64,000 nucleotides of DNA, from the NCBI RefSeq assembly GCF_900116375.1, contig NZ_UETB01000001.1:62001-126000 (forward strand), written 5' to 3'. The notes below the pieces were generated by a model. That model worked only from the letters and a program-made list of their open reading frames with translations, ran no database searches and was not told where the DNA came from. This document shows positions 34,506 through 44,557 of the stretch, piece by piece. Source of the stretch: Georgenia satyanarayanai (GTDB lineage Bacteria > Actinomycetota > Actinomycetes > Actinomycetales > Actinomycetaceae). The position numbers were made by a program, and so were the translations under genes. Position 1 is the first letter of the stretch, and every line of letters begins with the position of its first letter.

Positions 34506-35971
34506 CGGCGCACGAGTACCAGACCGGCGGCTGGACGGCCCTCGTGACCGACGGCGCGCTCGCGCTCCTCCACCCCGGCGTGGCGGACGACGTCGCCCGC
34601 GAGCTCTGGCAGCTGACGACCACCGGACGGCGCCTGGGCGCCTGGGTCGAGTACCTCGCCTCGCGGGGCATCGCCACGCTGCCGTCCTTCGCCATGGTCG
34701 AGGCCCATCCCGACGGCCTGCGCGTCCTCGTGCGCGGGGACGTGGACGTCGAGATCGCCGGCCGCCCCGTCTCCGCCCGCGGCTACGCGACGTGGCGCGA
34801 GGAGGTCGTGCCAGCGGCCACCGACGTCACCCTCCGCGCCGCGGCCGACGACGGCGGGTGGCTGCCCGTCACGGGCGGCATCGTCCGCGCCGCCGCCGTG
34901 CGGCTCGCCGTGGACCAGCAGGTCCCCGCCGCGCCGCTCGAGGAGGAGGACGACGACGTCGAGCTCACCGTCGCGCGCATGCCCGCCCTGGCGGCAGCCG
35001 TCGGTGCCTCCGCGGCCTCGCCCGCCGAGGCGGTGTCGGCCGACGTCGACGCGGCGACGCCGCAGGCGTCCGCGGCGTCGGGCGCGGGTGCGGACGAGGC
35101 GACGACGGACGCGCCGGTCGAGGAGGCCGCGGCGCCGAGCCCACCGGTGGCCGACGCCGCACCGGGCGCCGCCGCCGAGGACGGCCCGGAGGACTCCGAC
35201 GACTACGACTTCCTCCTGTGGTCCACCGAGCAGGTGCAGGCCCGCGAGGAGGCCCCGGCCCCCCAGCCCGACCCGGACCCCGAGCCCGAGCCCGCGTCCG
35301 CCGAGACTCACCCGCCCGAGCCGGCACCCGAACCGGCGGACGACGGCGGCCCCATCGACCTCGAGGCCACCCGGCTGCCGGAGCCCGAGGAGCAGGCGGA
35401 CACCGGCGGCATCATCGACTCCGTCCCGGGCCGCCTGCGCCCCGCGGGCCCGCCGCCCGCCCCGGCCGCGCTGCCGACTCCGCCGGGCGCGCCCGTCGGT
35501 GCGCCCGTGGACCTGCCGCCACCGCCGGACGACGGCGACCACGACGGTGAGACCGTCCTCGCCTCGGACCTGCCGGTCACGGACGTCGAGATCGCCGTCG
35601 AGCCGGTCGCGCGTCCCGCGCCGCTGCTCGAGCTCGTCCTGTCCACCGGGCCGCGCATCGAGATGGACCGCCCGGTCCTCCTCGGCCGCGCGCCGGAGGC
35701 GGCCCGCTTCGCCGGGACCGAGGTGCCGCGCCTGGTCAGCGTGTCCAACCCGGAGCGTGACATCTCCTCCACGCACGCGGAGATCCGGCCGGCCGGCGGG
35801 CACGTCGTCGTCACCGACCTCAACTCGACCAACGGCACGGTCGTCCACCGCCCGGACCAGCCCTCCGTCCGGCTGCAGCCCGGCACGGGGGTGCCGGTGG
35901 GGGAGGGGGCCGTCATCGAGCTCGGCACCGGCGTCACGGTCGCGGTGGAGCGGCCCGAGGGCGCGCAGTGA
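34502..35971 (+). CDS. FHA-domain protein with acidic Pro-rich linker
   Basis: A 489-residue cytoplasmic protein in three parts. An unassigned globular N-terminus of about 140 residues (YQTGGWTALVTDGALALLHP, then VRGDVDVEIAGR) is followed by a long Ala/Pro/Glu-rich disordered segment (about 150-370). The C-terminal FHA domain has PVLLGRAPEAARF, ISSTHAEIRP and LNSTNGT, the phosphothreonine-binding loops. Start and stop overlap the phosphatase and kinase genes by 4 bp, so all three are co-translated. It probably reads phosphorylation by that kinase. Confidence 0.9.
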   Translation: MTAHEYQTGGWTALVTDGALALLHPGVADDVARELWQLTTTGRRLGAWVEYLASRGIATLPSFAMVEAHPDGLRVLVRGDVDVEIAGRPVSARGYATWREEVVPAATDVTLRAAADDGGWLPVTGGIVRAAAVRLAVDQQVPAAPLEEEDDDVELTVARMPALAAAVGASAASPAEAVSADVDAATPQASAASGAGADEATTDAPVEEAAAPSPPVADAAPGAAAEDGPEDSDDYDFLLWSTEQVQAREEAPAPQPDPDPEPEPASAETHPPEPAPEPADDGGPIDLEATRLPEPEEQADTGGIIDSVPGRLRPAGPPPAPAALPTPPGAPVGAPVDLPPPPDDGDHDGETVLASDLPVTDVEIAVEPVARPAPLLELVLSTGPRIEMDRPVLLGRAPEAARFAGTEVPRLVSVSNPERDISSTHAEIRPAGGHVVVTDLNSTNGTVVHRPDQPSVRLQPGTGVPVGEGAVIELGTGVTVAVERPEGAQ

Positions 35972-37473
35972 GCCCACGGCGCCAGCCCGCCCCACCGCCG
36001 GACCTGCCGGGCTACACCGTCGAGCGGCTGCTCGGCTCCGGCGGCTTCGCCGACGTCTACCTGTACTCCCAGCGCATGCCGCAGCGGCAGGTGGCGATCA
36101 AGGTCCTCACCCACGAGGCGACGCAGGGCCAGTCCCGGGAGCAGTTCGCGGCCGAGGCCAACCTCATGGCCCAGCTGTCCACGCACTCCTCGATCGTCAC
36201 GATCTACCACGCGGACACCGCCGCCGACGGGCGCCCCTACCTCGTCATGCAGTACTGCCCGCTGCCCAACCTCGCCGAGCGCGTCAAGGTGCGCCCCCTC
36301 GGCGTGCCCGAGGTGCTCGGCATCGGGGTGCGGCTGGCCGGTGCCGTCGAGACCGCGCACCGCGCGGGCATCGCCCACCGCGACATCAAGCCCGCCAACA
36401 TCCTCACCACCGAGTACGGGCGCCCCGCGCTCACCGACTTCGGCATCGCCGGCCTCACCGGCGCCGACGAGTCCGGCGGCGTGTCCATCCCGTGGGCGCC
36501 GCCCGAGGCCGTGGAGGGTCAGTCCGCCGGGGTGGCGGGCGACGTCTACTCCCTCGCCGCCACGCTCTACACCCTCCTCGCCGGCCGCTCGCCCTTCGCC
36601 CGGCCCGGCGGCCCGAACTCCCGCCTCGACTTCACCATGCGCATCAAGCGCGACCCGGTGCCCCCGATCGGGCGCACCGACGTCCCCGCCTCCCTCGAGC
36701 AGCTCCTCGCGCGCGCCATGGCCAAGTCGCCGGCGGCGCGGCCCGCCACCGCGCTCGAGCTGGCCCGCGCGCTCCAGGTGGTCGAGCAGGAGCTGCGCCT
36801 GGCGATGACGGACATCGAGGTGCCCGACACCTCCTGGCTCTCACCCGCCGCCCCCAGCCCCGACGACGGCTCCGACGAGGGCCGCACGGTCGTGCGCGCC
36901 GTCACCGAGGTCGACCCCACGGGCGCGCCACCGCCCCCGCCGCCCACGGACGACGAGCCGCACACCGTGCTCCGTCCCGTCCGGGACGCGTGGGAGCCCG
37001 AGGACCTCACCGAGAGCACCCGCAGCCGTCGTGCCGTCGCCTCCGACGACGACGCCGCCCCCGCGCGTGGCCGCCCCGGGCGACGGTGGGTGGTCGCGGG
37101 AGCCGCGGCCGCCGTCGTCGTCGCGGGCGCGATCGTCGTGGCGGGCCAGCTGCGCGGGGAGGAGGAGCCCGAGCCGGGGCCGACGTCGACGATCGGCACC
37201 GTCGTCATCCCCGACGTCGTGCCCGGTCCCGTCGACCTGCGCGGCGAACGGGTCAGCGACGACCGGGTCGAGTTCACCTGGACGGCGCCCGACGTGCCCG
37301 GGGAGCTCACCTACTCGTGGGTGCGGACCGACGGGAACAAGGTCGGGGAGAGCCAGCCGGTGGACGAGGCGCCGCTGGCCCTCGAGTCCAGCGGGCGGGT
37401 GTGCATCGCGGTGCGCACGATCACCGAGCAGGGCATGGTCTCGGCCGAGCCGGCCGAGGCGTGCGTCGAATGA
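35968..37473 (+). CDS. Receptor-type Ser/Thr protein kinase with extracytoplasmic Fn3-like domain
   Basis: A 501-residue Hanks-type kinase: glycine loop LLGSGGFADVYLY, catalytic Lys in VAIKVL (about residue 45), HRDIKPANIL (near 137), DFGIAGL and WAPPEAVEG. A Pro/acid-rich juxtamembrane segment leads to one transmembrane helix (WVVAGAAAAVVVAGAIVVAG). The roughly 110 extracytoplasmic residues contain an Fn3-like pattern (VEFTWTAPDVPGELTYSW). No PASTA repeats, so this is not PknB. The layout resembles Pkb2 of bifidobacterial PFNA clusters. GTG start overlaps the FHA gene. Confidence 0.93.
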   Translation: MSPRRQPAPPPDLPGYTVERLLGSGGFADVYLYSQRMPQRQVAIKVLTHEATQGQSREQFAAEANLMAQLSTHSSIVTIYHADTAADGRPYLVMQYCPLPNLAERVKVRPLGVPEVLGIGVRLAGAVETAHRAGIAHRDIKPANILTTEYGRPALTDFGIAGLTGADESGGVSIPWAPPEAVEGQSAGVAGDVYSLAATLYTLLAGRSPFARPGGPNSRLDFTMRIKRDPVPPIGRTDVPASLEQLLARAMAKSPAARPATALELARALQVVEQELRLAMTDIEVPDTSWLSPAAPSPDDGSDEGRTVVRAVTEVDPTGAPPPPPPTDDEPHTVLRPVRDAWEPEDLTESTRSRRAVASDDDAAPARGRPGRRWVVAGAAAAVVVAGAIVVAGQLRGEEEPEPGPTSTIGTVVIPDVVPGPVDLRGERVSDDRVEFTWTAPDVPGELTYSWVRTDGNKVGESQPVDEAPLALESSGRVCIAVRTITEQGMVSAEPAEACVE

Positions 37474-37481
37474 GGGAGACG

Positions 37482-38192
37482 ATGAGCGAGGACAGCACGC
37501 TGCAGCTGGAGTTCTGCGGGGAGTGGTTCCCCATCTCCCGCGACGAGCCGTTCTACATCGGGCGCGAGGGCGCCCTGGAGATCGACGACAACCCCTACCT
37601 CCACCGGCGCTTCCTGCGCATCGCCTTCGTCGAGGACCTGTGGTGGATCGAGAACGTCGGGGCCCGGCTCTCGGCGACCCTGGCCGACAGCGAGGGCAAC
37701 ACCCAGGCCTGGCTGGCCCCCGGTGCCCGTCTGCCGCTCGTCTACGCCGGCACGACGATCCTCTTCACCGCCGGCCCCACGACCTACGAGATCAACCTCG
37801 TCAACCCCGACCCGACCTTCGCCCCCGCGAAGGCCGAACCGGTCCACGTGGGGGACACGACGATCGGACCCGTGGCCCTCACCGAGTCCCAGCACCTCCT
37901 CGTGCTCGCGCTGGCCGAGCCGGTGCTCTCGGGCCGGGGGAGCGCGGCGATCCCCACGTCGGCGCAGGCCGCCGAGCGGTTGGGCTGGGCGCTGACGAAG
38001 TTCAACCGCAAGCTCGACAACGTCTGCGACAAGCTCGACCGCAACGGCGTCCGGGGACTGCGGGGCGGCCCCCAGCAGCTGGCGGTCAACCGGCGCGCGC
38101 GGCTCGTCGAGCACGCCGTCGCCTCCCGCATCGTCAGCACCGACCAGCTGCCCGGCCTGGACGAGGAGAAGGCCCGCAACACCTCGTCCTGA
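37482..38192 (+). CDS. FHA-like protein with C-terminal winged-helix-like region
   Basis: A 236-residue soluble protein. The N-terminal half has a divergent FHA-like pattern (EPFYIGREGALEIDDNPYLH, RRFLRIAF, NVGARLSATL). The C-terminal half has predicted helices ending in TSAQAAERLGWALTKFNRKL and VCDKLDRNGVRGLRG, resembling a winged helix, which would make it a phospho-responsive DNA-binding protein. I preferred the ATG at 37482 (GGGAG 5 nt upstream) to the in-frame ATG at 37470 that overlaps the kinase stop. Last gene before a hairpin. Confidence 0.75.
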   Translation: MSEDSTLQLEFCGEWFPISRDEPFYIGREGALEIDDNPYLHRRFLRIAFVEDLWWIENVGARLSATLADSEGNTQAWLAPGARLPLVYAGTTILFTAGPTTYEINLVNPDPTFAPAKAEPVHVGDTTIGPVALTESQHLLVLALAEPVLSGRGSAAIPTSAQAAERLGWALTKFNRKLDNVCDKLDRNGVRGLRGGPQQLAVNRRARLVEHAVASRIVSTDQLPGLDEEKARNTSS

Positions 38193-38200
38193 CGGTGGGC

Positions 38201-38212
38201 AGTTCTCCCCAT
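38201..38212 (+). promoter_or_regulatory. Shared upstream motif, copy 1
   Basis: AGTTCTCCCCAT, 113 bp before the giant surface-protein gene. The identical 12-mer occurs at 53613-53624 ahead of the TM-FHA genes, where it belongs to the dyad GGGGAG-TT-CTCCCC. Here the left arm is GGGCAG, so the dyad is imperfect. A cluster-specific operator or activator site is inferred. Confidence 0.4.
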
Positions 38213-38218
38213 CCTTCG

Positions 38219-38238
38219 GTAGGAGATTCGTCTCCTGC
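38219..38238 (+). terminator. UUCG-tetraloop hairpin
   Basis: AGGAGA-TTCG-TCTCCT (38221-38236) is a perfect six-pair stem on a stable UUCG loop, extended by a wobble and a G-C pair, followed by GCCTTTGC. It lies 27 bp after the FHA/winged-helix gene and before the giant gene, so it probably ends or attenuates the first transcription unit. TAGTCT just downstream (38245-38250) could be a -10 for the next unit. Confidence 0.55.
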
Positions 38239-38324
38239 CTTTGCTAGTCTCCGGAGCGGCGCCGGGGGCCCGGTGAGGTCGTCGGTCCCCAGCATGCCTC
38301 CACACACGACACAGGGCGGAACAC

Positions 38325-41300
38325 GTGCGACTCGGACGCGGGCGGAACGGTGGTGCAGACGTTCCTGACGCCCCCACGGGCAGGCGCTCGCGCCGCGCCG
38401 CCGACCCGAAGCGGCGCCAGCGCCTCGTCTCCGCCGCGACGGTCACCGTCCTCGGTGCCGGCCTCGTCGTCGCCGGCGCGCTGTACGACGGCGTCGCGAC
38501 CGCGGACGTCGACCTCAACGACGGCGGCGTGTGGGTGACGAGCCAGGAGCACATGCGCCTGGGCCGCCTCAACAGCCAGGTCCAGCTCCTCGACGGCGGG
38601 CTCGCGGCGCGCAGCGCGAGCTTCGACGTCCTCCAGGAGGGCGGCCACGTCTTCCTCGTCGACGAGGGCGCCGGCGTCCTCCAGCAGGTCGACCCGGCCA
38701 CGGTCCTCACGACGACCACCGTGTCCCTGCCCGGGCCGCGCCAGATCGAGATGGGTGGCGACACCCTCGCCGTCCTTGACTCGCGCAGCGGCCAGCTCCA
38801 CACCGCGCCCGTCCTCGGCGCCGGCGGGCTCGCCGACGAGGAGCGCGAGGCCACGGCCGCCCTCGGCGCCAACGCCGTCATCTCCGTCGGCGTGGACGGC
38901 ACCACCTACGGCGTCTCCCCGGGCGACGCCACCCTCGTCACCGTCCCCGCCGGCTTCGACCCCGAGGGCGAGGACGAGCCCGCCGTCGCCGAGCTCGGCA
39001 TCGACCCCGCGCGCCTCACCGACGCCGAGATCCAGGTGAGCGCGGTCGGTGACGAGCCGGTGGTCCTCGTGCGCGACGAGCAGGACCGCGTCACGCTCCT
39101 GCGCCCGGAGACCGAGCCGCTCGAGCTGGCCGAGCTTGCCGACACCGCCCAGGTGGCCCTCCAGGCGCCCTCCGCCGCCGCCCGCGACGTCGTCCTCGCC
39201 GCCCGCGACGGCCTCGTGCGTGTGCCCCTGGGCAGGGGCGAGCCGAGCGTCGACCGCGTCTCCCAGCCCGGCACCCCGACCGAGCCGGTCGTCGTCGCCG
39301 GCTGCAGCCACGGTGCGTGGGCCGGCGCCACCGGGGTGTACCAGTCCCGCTGCGGCAACGGTGAGGTCGTCGAGCAGCCCATCGACAAGACCCTCACCGA
39401 CGCGCGGCTCGTCTTCCGCGTCAACCGTGACGTCGTCGTCCTCAACGACCTCGTCGCGGGGACCGTGTGGCTGGTCAAGGACGCGATGGAGATCGTCGAG
39501 AACTGGGACGACGTCGTCCCGCCGCAGGCCGCGAGCGACGACGAGGAGGAGTCCCAGCAGCAGATCGAGGAGCAGCTCCCGCTCGACCGCGAGCAGGAGA
39601 ACCGCGACCCCATCGCCCAGGACGACGAGCTCGGCGTCCGCGCCGGGTCGACGACCGTCCTCGAGGTGCTCGCCAACGACACCGACCCCGACGGCGACCT
39701 CCTCACCGTCGCATCCTTCGACCCACCCGGTGAGTCCTTCGGCACCGTCCGCCCGATCATGGGCGGCCGCGCGCTGCAGGTCGCCGTCGCCGACGGCGCG
39801 AGCGGCGCCGTCGCCATGCGGTACTCGGTGAGCGACGGGCGCGGCGGTGAGGCCGAGGCCGTCGCCCGCGTCACCGTGGTGCCCGAGGAGGCGAACCGGC
39901 CACCGGAGCAGGTGCGCCCGGCGACCCTCACGCTCGTCTCCGGCGCGACCGGCAGCGTCAACGTCCTCGACACCGTCATGGACCCCGACGGCGACGATGT
40001 CGTCGTCGTCGGCGCGAGCGCCACCACCGACGACATCGTCCGCTTCACCCCCGACGGCGCGGTGACCTTCTTCGACTCCGGTGTCACGCCCGGCATCAAG
40101 CCGGTGACGGTCGAGGTGTACGACGGCACCGACACCGCAGAGGTCGAGCTCGACGTCGACGTCCGCCCGGCCGGCGCGCTGCCGCCCACGCCCGTCTTCG
40201 ACTTCGTCACCGCGATCGCCGGTGAGGAGACCGTCGTCGAGCCGCTGGCCAACGACACCGACCCGGGCGGTGAGGCCGAGCCGCTGCGCCTGGCCGACGT
40301 CCAGCAGGTGGCGGGCGCGACCGTCGTCCCCGACTACGACGCCGGAGCCTTCCGCTTCTCCGCGGACACCGCGCAGACGTACTACCTCACCTACATCGTC
40401 GTCAACGACGCCGGCGCCTCGGCCACCGGCCTCATCCGCATCGACGTGCGGGAGCCTGCCGAGGCCGCGCCGGTCGCCGTCCAGGACGTCGGCCTGCTCC
40501 CCGCCGACGGCCAGGTGCTCGTCGACGTCCTCGCCAACGACGAGGACCCGAGCGGTGAGCTGCTCGCCGTGCGGCAGGTCGACGTCCCGGAGGACTCGGG
40601 GCTCACCGTCGCCGTCCTCGAGCACCGCATCCTCAAGATCACCGCGAGCCAGGACGTCCAGACGACCCAGCGCCTCACCTACGAGGTCTCCAACGGTGAG
40701 TCGAGCGCGACCGGTGAGGTCGTCGTCATGCAGGTGCCGCCGGACGCGCTCGTCCAGCCGCCGGTCGCCCAGGCCGACGTCGCCAACGTCCGCGCCGGTG
40801 ACTTCGTCACCATCCCCGTGCTGTCCAACGACTCCCACCCGGCGGGCCTGGAGTTCGAGCTGTCCGGCGAGCTCGTCGAGGAGCCGCAGGCCGGGCACCT
40901 CTTCGCCTCCGGGGACACGCTGCGCTTCCGCGCGCCGGAGCAGCCGCAGACGATCAACGCGGTCTACGAGGTCGTCGACGAGGCCGACCAGCGCGCCTCC
41001 GCCCAGGTGACCATCTACGTCCAGGCCGACGACGGGGAGCGCAACGCCCCGCCGCAGCCGCTGCCCGTCGAGTCGCGCGCCTTCGCCGGCGAGCGGGTGC
41101 GCATCCAGATCCCGCTCTTCGGCATCGACCCGGACGGCGACTCCGTCCAGCTGCTCGGCGCCGACCGCGCGCCCACCAAGGGCCGCATCGTCGAGGTCGG
41201 CCCCACGTACATCGACTACGAGGCCTACTCCCGCTCCACCGGCACCGACACCTTCACCTACGCCGTCCGCGACCGCATGGGCACCTACGCCTCGGCGACG

Positions 41301-44300
41301 GCGCGCGTCGCCGTCGTCCCACCGCCCGAGCTCAACCGGGCGCCGCAGGCCCTGGACGACGAGGTGACCGCGCGACCGGGCCGCGTCGTCGACGTCGACC
41401 CGATCGTCAACGACACCGACCCCGACGGCGACCCGCTCTACCTCGGCGACCCGGCCTTCGACGAGGTCGAGGAGCTGGAGGTCGAGCAGCTCGACAGTGG
41501 CCGGCTGCGCATCACGACGCCGGAGCAGGAGGGCACCTTCGCCCTGCCGTACCACGTGAGCGACCAGCGCGGGGGTACCTCGACGGGCATCATCACCGTC
41601 CGTGTCGACGCGGACGCGCCGCTGCAGGCACCCGTCGCCGTCGACGACCTCGTCCGGGCCATCACCATCCTCGACCAGGAGCGGGTGACGATCCCGGTCC
41701 TCGACAACGACTCCGACCCCGACGGCAGCCGCGAGGACCTCACGGTGGGCCTCGAGGGCTCCCCGGAGAACGCCACGGTCGTGGGCGACGAGATCCAGGT
41801 CGACGTGCTCGCCTCGCGGCAGGTGCTCACCTACTCGGTGACCGACGTCGACGGCCTCACCTCCTACGCCTTCGTCGACGTGCCGGGCCTGGAGGACTCC
41901 GGCCCGGTGCTGCGCACCGACGTCGACCCGATCGTCGTGGCGACGGGGGAGACCCGCGAGCTCGAGCTCGCGGACTACGTCATCGCCCCGAGCGGCAAGG
42001 AGGTGCGGCTCACCGACGCCTCCTCGGTCCGCGCGACGAACTCCGACGGCAGCTCGCCGGTCGTCGGCCCGACGACGCTCACCTTCACCTCCGCGCCCAC
42101 CTACGCCGGACCGGCCACGCTCACCTTCGAGGTGACCGACGGTGAGAGCGCCGAGGACCCCGAGGGCCTCACGGCGGTGCTCACCCTCGACATCACGGTC
42201 GAGTCGACGGAGAACACCCCGCCCACCTTCGACGGTGCCGCGATCGAGGTCGTGCCCGCCGAGGGGCCGGTCGGGCTCAACCTGCGCCAGCTGTCGGAGG
42301 ACCCGGACACGGGTGACTACAACCAGCTGGACTTCGAGCTCGTCGGCGTTCCCGAGGGCATCGACGCCAGTCTCGACGGTCCCAACCTCACCGTCTCGGC
42401 GCCCGTGGACACCCCGCGCGGGACGGCAGGCACCATCGAGGTCACCGTCTCGGACTCCAAGGCCGAGCCGGTCCCCGGTGTCGTCGAGGTGACCGTGGCG
42501 GCGTCCAACCGGCGCCTCGCGTCGGTCAACGACCACGACCTCGGGGAGATCGAGCAGGGCGAGTCGCAGTCGGTCGACGTGCTGCAGGGCGCGTTCAACC
42601 CCTTCCCCGGCGAGCCGCTCACGGTCGTCTACGCGCGCAGCGAGACGGGCGGGCCGGAGCCCGCCACCGACGGGAACACGGTCACGGTGACGGCCGGGAC
42701 CGACTTCGTCGGCCGTGCCGCCGTGCGCTACGCCGTCCAGGACGCCACCGGCGACCCGCTGCGCGACGTCGAGGGTCGCATCACCTACTCCGTCATCGGC
42801 GTCCCCGAGCGTCCCGCGCCCCCGCGCGTGGAGGAGGTGCGCGACGAGACCGTCGTCCTCACCTGGTCCGCCCCCGCGGACAACGGCGCGCCGATCACCG
42901 GCTACCGCGTCGAGGCCGACGGCGTGAGCCAGGAGTGCCCGACGACCACGTGCACGATCAGCGGCCTGACCAACGACGTCGAGTACACGTTCACGGTCAC
43001 CGCGACCAACAAGGTGGGCGACTCCGAGCCCTCCGGCCCGTCCGCCGTCGCGCGGCCCGACGTCAAGCCCGAGCGGCCGGCGGCGCCGACCCTCACCTTC
43101 GGTGACGGCCAGCTCGAGGTCGACTGGACGACCCCGGTGAGCCGCGGCTCGGACGTCACCTCCTACGACCTGCAGATCGCGCCGTCCCCGGGCGGCGGGC
43201 AGATCTCGGTGGGCGGCACCTCCCACACGTGGACCGGGCTGCAGAACGGGCAGTCCTACACGGTGCGTGTGCGCGCCCACAACGACGCTCCCGACCCCAG
43301 CGAGTGGTCGGAGTGGTCGGCGCCCGAGGTGCCGGCCGGCAAGCCCGAGCAGCCAGTGGCGCCCGTCGCGCAGCGCGTCGACTCGCCGGTCAACGCCCAG
43401 ATCACCGCGTCCTGGACGGCGCCCGCCGACAACGGTGACGCGATCGCGTCCTACGACGTCGTCATCCGCCGCGACGGCTCGGCCTTCAAGTCCTTCACCG
43501 TGCCCGGCGGACAGACCTCCTTCACCGAGGATGCCCCCGCGGGCAGCGACTACACGGTGACGGTGGCGGCGACGAACAAGGCCGGCACGGGCGAGACCAG
43601 CCCGCCGTCCGCGCCCGTACGGTCCTTCCTCCAGCCGGACCGCGTCCCCAGCGTCACCGCGGAGGCGACCGGGACCGACGGGCAGGTCCAGCTCTCCCAC
43701 CAGAGCCCGGCCGACAACGGCGACCCCATCCGTCGCTTCGAGGTCAGTGTCAACGGCGGCGGATGGAGTCAGCTCCCCTCGAACAAGCTCATGACCGGCC
43801 TCAACGACGGCTCGAGCTACACCTTCTCCGTCCGCGCCTGCAACACCTACTGCGGCGAGGCGAGCCCCGCCTCGGCAGCGGCGGTGCCCTTCGGACCCTT
43901 CGGCCAGGCGACGATGTCCGCGAAGCGGCACGGCGCTCACGACCGCTACATCGACACCGTCTCCGAGCAGCCCGGCGCGACGTTCACCTGGACCACGCCG
44001 GAGGGCAACGGCCGCGAGGTCACCAGCGTCCAGCTGAAGATCGGCAACGGCGGCTGGGAGAACGTCCCCGCCAACGGCAGCCGCAAGATCGACGGTGACT
44101 GGGGCACCACCTACCAGGCGCAGATCCGCGCTCGGCGGGCCGACGGCGAGGTCCGCACCGCGGACGCCTCCGTGCGGACGATCGACGCGCCGGTGCGACG
44201 CCCCGACCCGCCGCCGCCGGAGCCCTCGGTCCGGATGCTCAAGGGTGACTCCACGCGCCAGCCGACGTGCACCCACAGCTCGTGCGCGTTCCTCAAGTTC

Positions 44301-44507
44301 TCCTGGGCGGACATGCCGAGCGGCACGTACACGGTGCGCTTCACCGCGTCCAACGAGCCCGGCGACGGACACTGGCGCAGCTACACCCGCTCGCTCTCGG
44401 GCTCTGGCAGCTGGCAGTCCCCGACCTTCCGCGGACAGCCCGGCGAGCGGGTCGGGGTGTGCGTCACCGGCAACGGTGTCAACGCCTGCGACACGATCAC
44501 CTGGTAG
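38325..44507 (+). CDS. Giant cell-surface protein with Ig/cadherin-like and fibronectin type III repeats
   Basis: A 2060-residue protein with a short basic cytoplasmic N-terminus (RRSRRAADPKRRQRL), one transmembrane helix (about 35-57, VSAATVTVLGAGLVVAGALY), and all the rest outside the cell. Residues about 60-400 carry short repeated beta-strands suggestive of a propeller. From about 425 to 1490 come many cadherin-like/Big repeats with VLANDTDPDGD-type calcium-binding loops. From about 1494 there are four or five Fn3 domains (LTWSAPADNGAPITGYRVEA type), then a Cys-containing end. No LPXTG. It corresponds to the Fn3 protein of PFNA clusters. GTG start; Shine-Dalgarno weak. Confidence 0.9.
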   Translation: MRLGRGRNGGADVPDAPTGRRSRRAADPKRRQRLVSAATVTVLGAGLVVAGALYDGVATADVDLNDGGVWVTSQEHMRLGRLNSQVQLLDGGLAARSASFDVLQEGGHVFLVDEGAGVLQQVDPATVLTTTTVSLPGPRQIEMGGDTLAVLDSRSGQLHTAPVLGAGGLADEEREATAALGANAVISVGVDGTTYGVSPGDATLVTVPAGFDPEGEDEPAVAELGIDPARLTDAEIQVSAVGDEPVVLVRDEQDRVTLLRPETEPLELAELADTAQVALQAPSAAARDVVLAARDGLVRVPLGRGEPSVDRVSQPGTPTEPVVVAGCSHGAWAGATGVYQSRCGNGEVVEQPIDKTLTDARLVFRVNRDVVVLNDLVAGTVWLVKDAMEIVENWDDVVPPQAASDDEEESQQQIEEQLPLDREQENRDPIAQDDELGVRAGSTTVLEVLANDTDPDGDLLTVASFDPPGESFGTVRPIMGGRALQVAVADGASGAVAMRYSVSDGRGGEAEAVARVTVVPEEANRPPEQVRPATLTLVSGATGSVNVLDTVMDPDGDDVVVVGASATTDDIVRFTPDGAVTFFDSGVTPGIKPVTVEVYDGTDTAEVELDVDVRPAGALPPTPVFDFVTAIAGEETVVEPLANDTDPGGEAEPLRLADVQQVAGATVVPDYDAGAFRFSADTAQTYYLTYIVVNDAGASATGLIRIDVREPAEAAPVAVQDVGLLPADGQVLVDVLANDEDPSGELLAVRQVDVPEDSGLTVAVLEHRILKITASQDVQTTQRLTYEVSNGESSATGEVVVMQVPPDALVQPPVAQADVANVRAGDFVTIPVLSNDSHPAGLEFELSGELVEEPQAGHLFASGDTLRFRAPEQPQTINAVYEVVDEADQRASAQVTIYVQADDGERNAPPQPLPVESRAFAGERVRIQIPLFGIDPDGDSVQLLGADRAPTKGRIVEVGPTYIDYEAYSRSTGTDTFTYAVRDRMGTYASATARVAVVPPPELNRAPQALDDEVTARPGRVVDVDPIVNDTDPDGDPLYLGDPAFDEVEELEVEQLDSGRLRITTPEQEGTFALPYHVSDQRGGTSTGIITVRVDADAPLQAPVAVDDLVRAITILDQERVTIPVLDNDSDPDGSREDLTVGLEGSPENATVVGDEIQVDVLASRQVLTYSVTDVDGLTSYAFVDVPGLEDSGPVLRTDVDPIVVATGETRELELADYVIAPSGKEVRLTDASSVRATNSDGSSPVVGPTTLTFTSAPTYAGPATLTFEVTDGESAEDPEGLTAVLTLDITVESTENTPPTFDGAAIEVVPAEGPVGLNLRQLSEDPDTGDYNQLDFELVGVPEGIDASLDGPNLTVSAPVDTPRGTAGTIEVTVSDSKAEPVPGVVEVTVAASNRRLASVNDHDLGEIEQGESQSVDVLQGAFNPFPGEPLTVVYARSETGGPEPATDGNTVTVTAGTDFVGRAAVRYAVQDATGDPLRDVEGRITYSVIGVPERPAPPRVEEVRDETVVLTWSAPADNGAPITGYRVEADGVSQECPTTTCTISGLTNDVEYTFTVTATNKVGDSEPSGPSAVARPDVKPERPAAPTLTFGDGQLEVDWTTPVSRGSDVTSYDLQIAPSPGGGQISVGGTSHTWTGLQNGQSYTVRVRAHNDAPDPSEWSEWSAPEVPAGKPEQPVAPVAQRVDSPVNAQITASWTAPADNGDAIASYDVVIRRDGSAFKSFTVPGGQTSFTEDAPAGSDYTVTVAATNKAGTGETSPPSAPVRSFLQPDRVPSVTAEATGTDGQVQLSHQSPADNGDPIRRFEVSVNGGGWSQLPSNKLMTGLNDGSSYTFSVRACNTYCGEASPASAAAVPFGPFGQATMSAKRHGAHDRYIDTVSEQPGATFTWTTPEGNGREVTSVQLKIGNGGWENVPANGSRKIDGDWGTTYQAQIRARRADGEVRTADASVRTIDAPVRRPDPPPPEPSVRMLKGDSTRQPTCTHSSCAFLKFSWADMPSGTYTVRFTASNEPGDGHWRSYTRSLSGSGSWQSPTFRGQPGERVGVCVTGNGVNACDTITW

Positions 44508-44557
44508 CCCGAACGCCCTCCACTCCTGCACGACCGCCCCAGAGACACGGAGCCCGC

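Noticed and set aside
38244-44531. A 2095-codon minus-strand frame opposite the giant surface gene
   Set aside because: Low-complexity composition rich in Gly, Arg, Val, Asp and Glu from antisense of repeated DPDGD-type codons; no domain or start signal.
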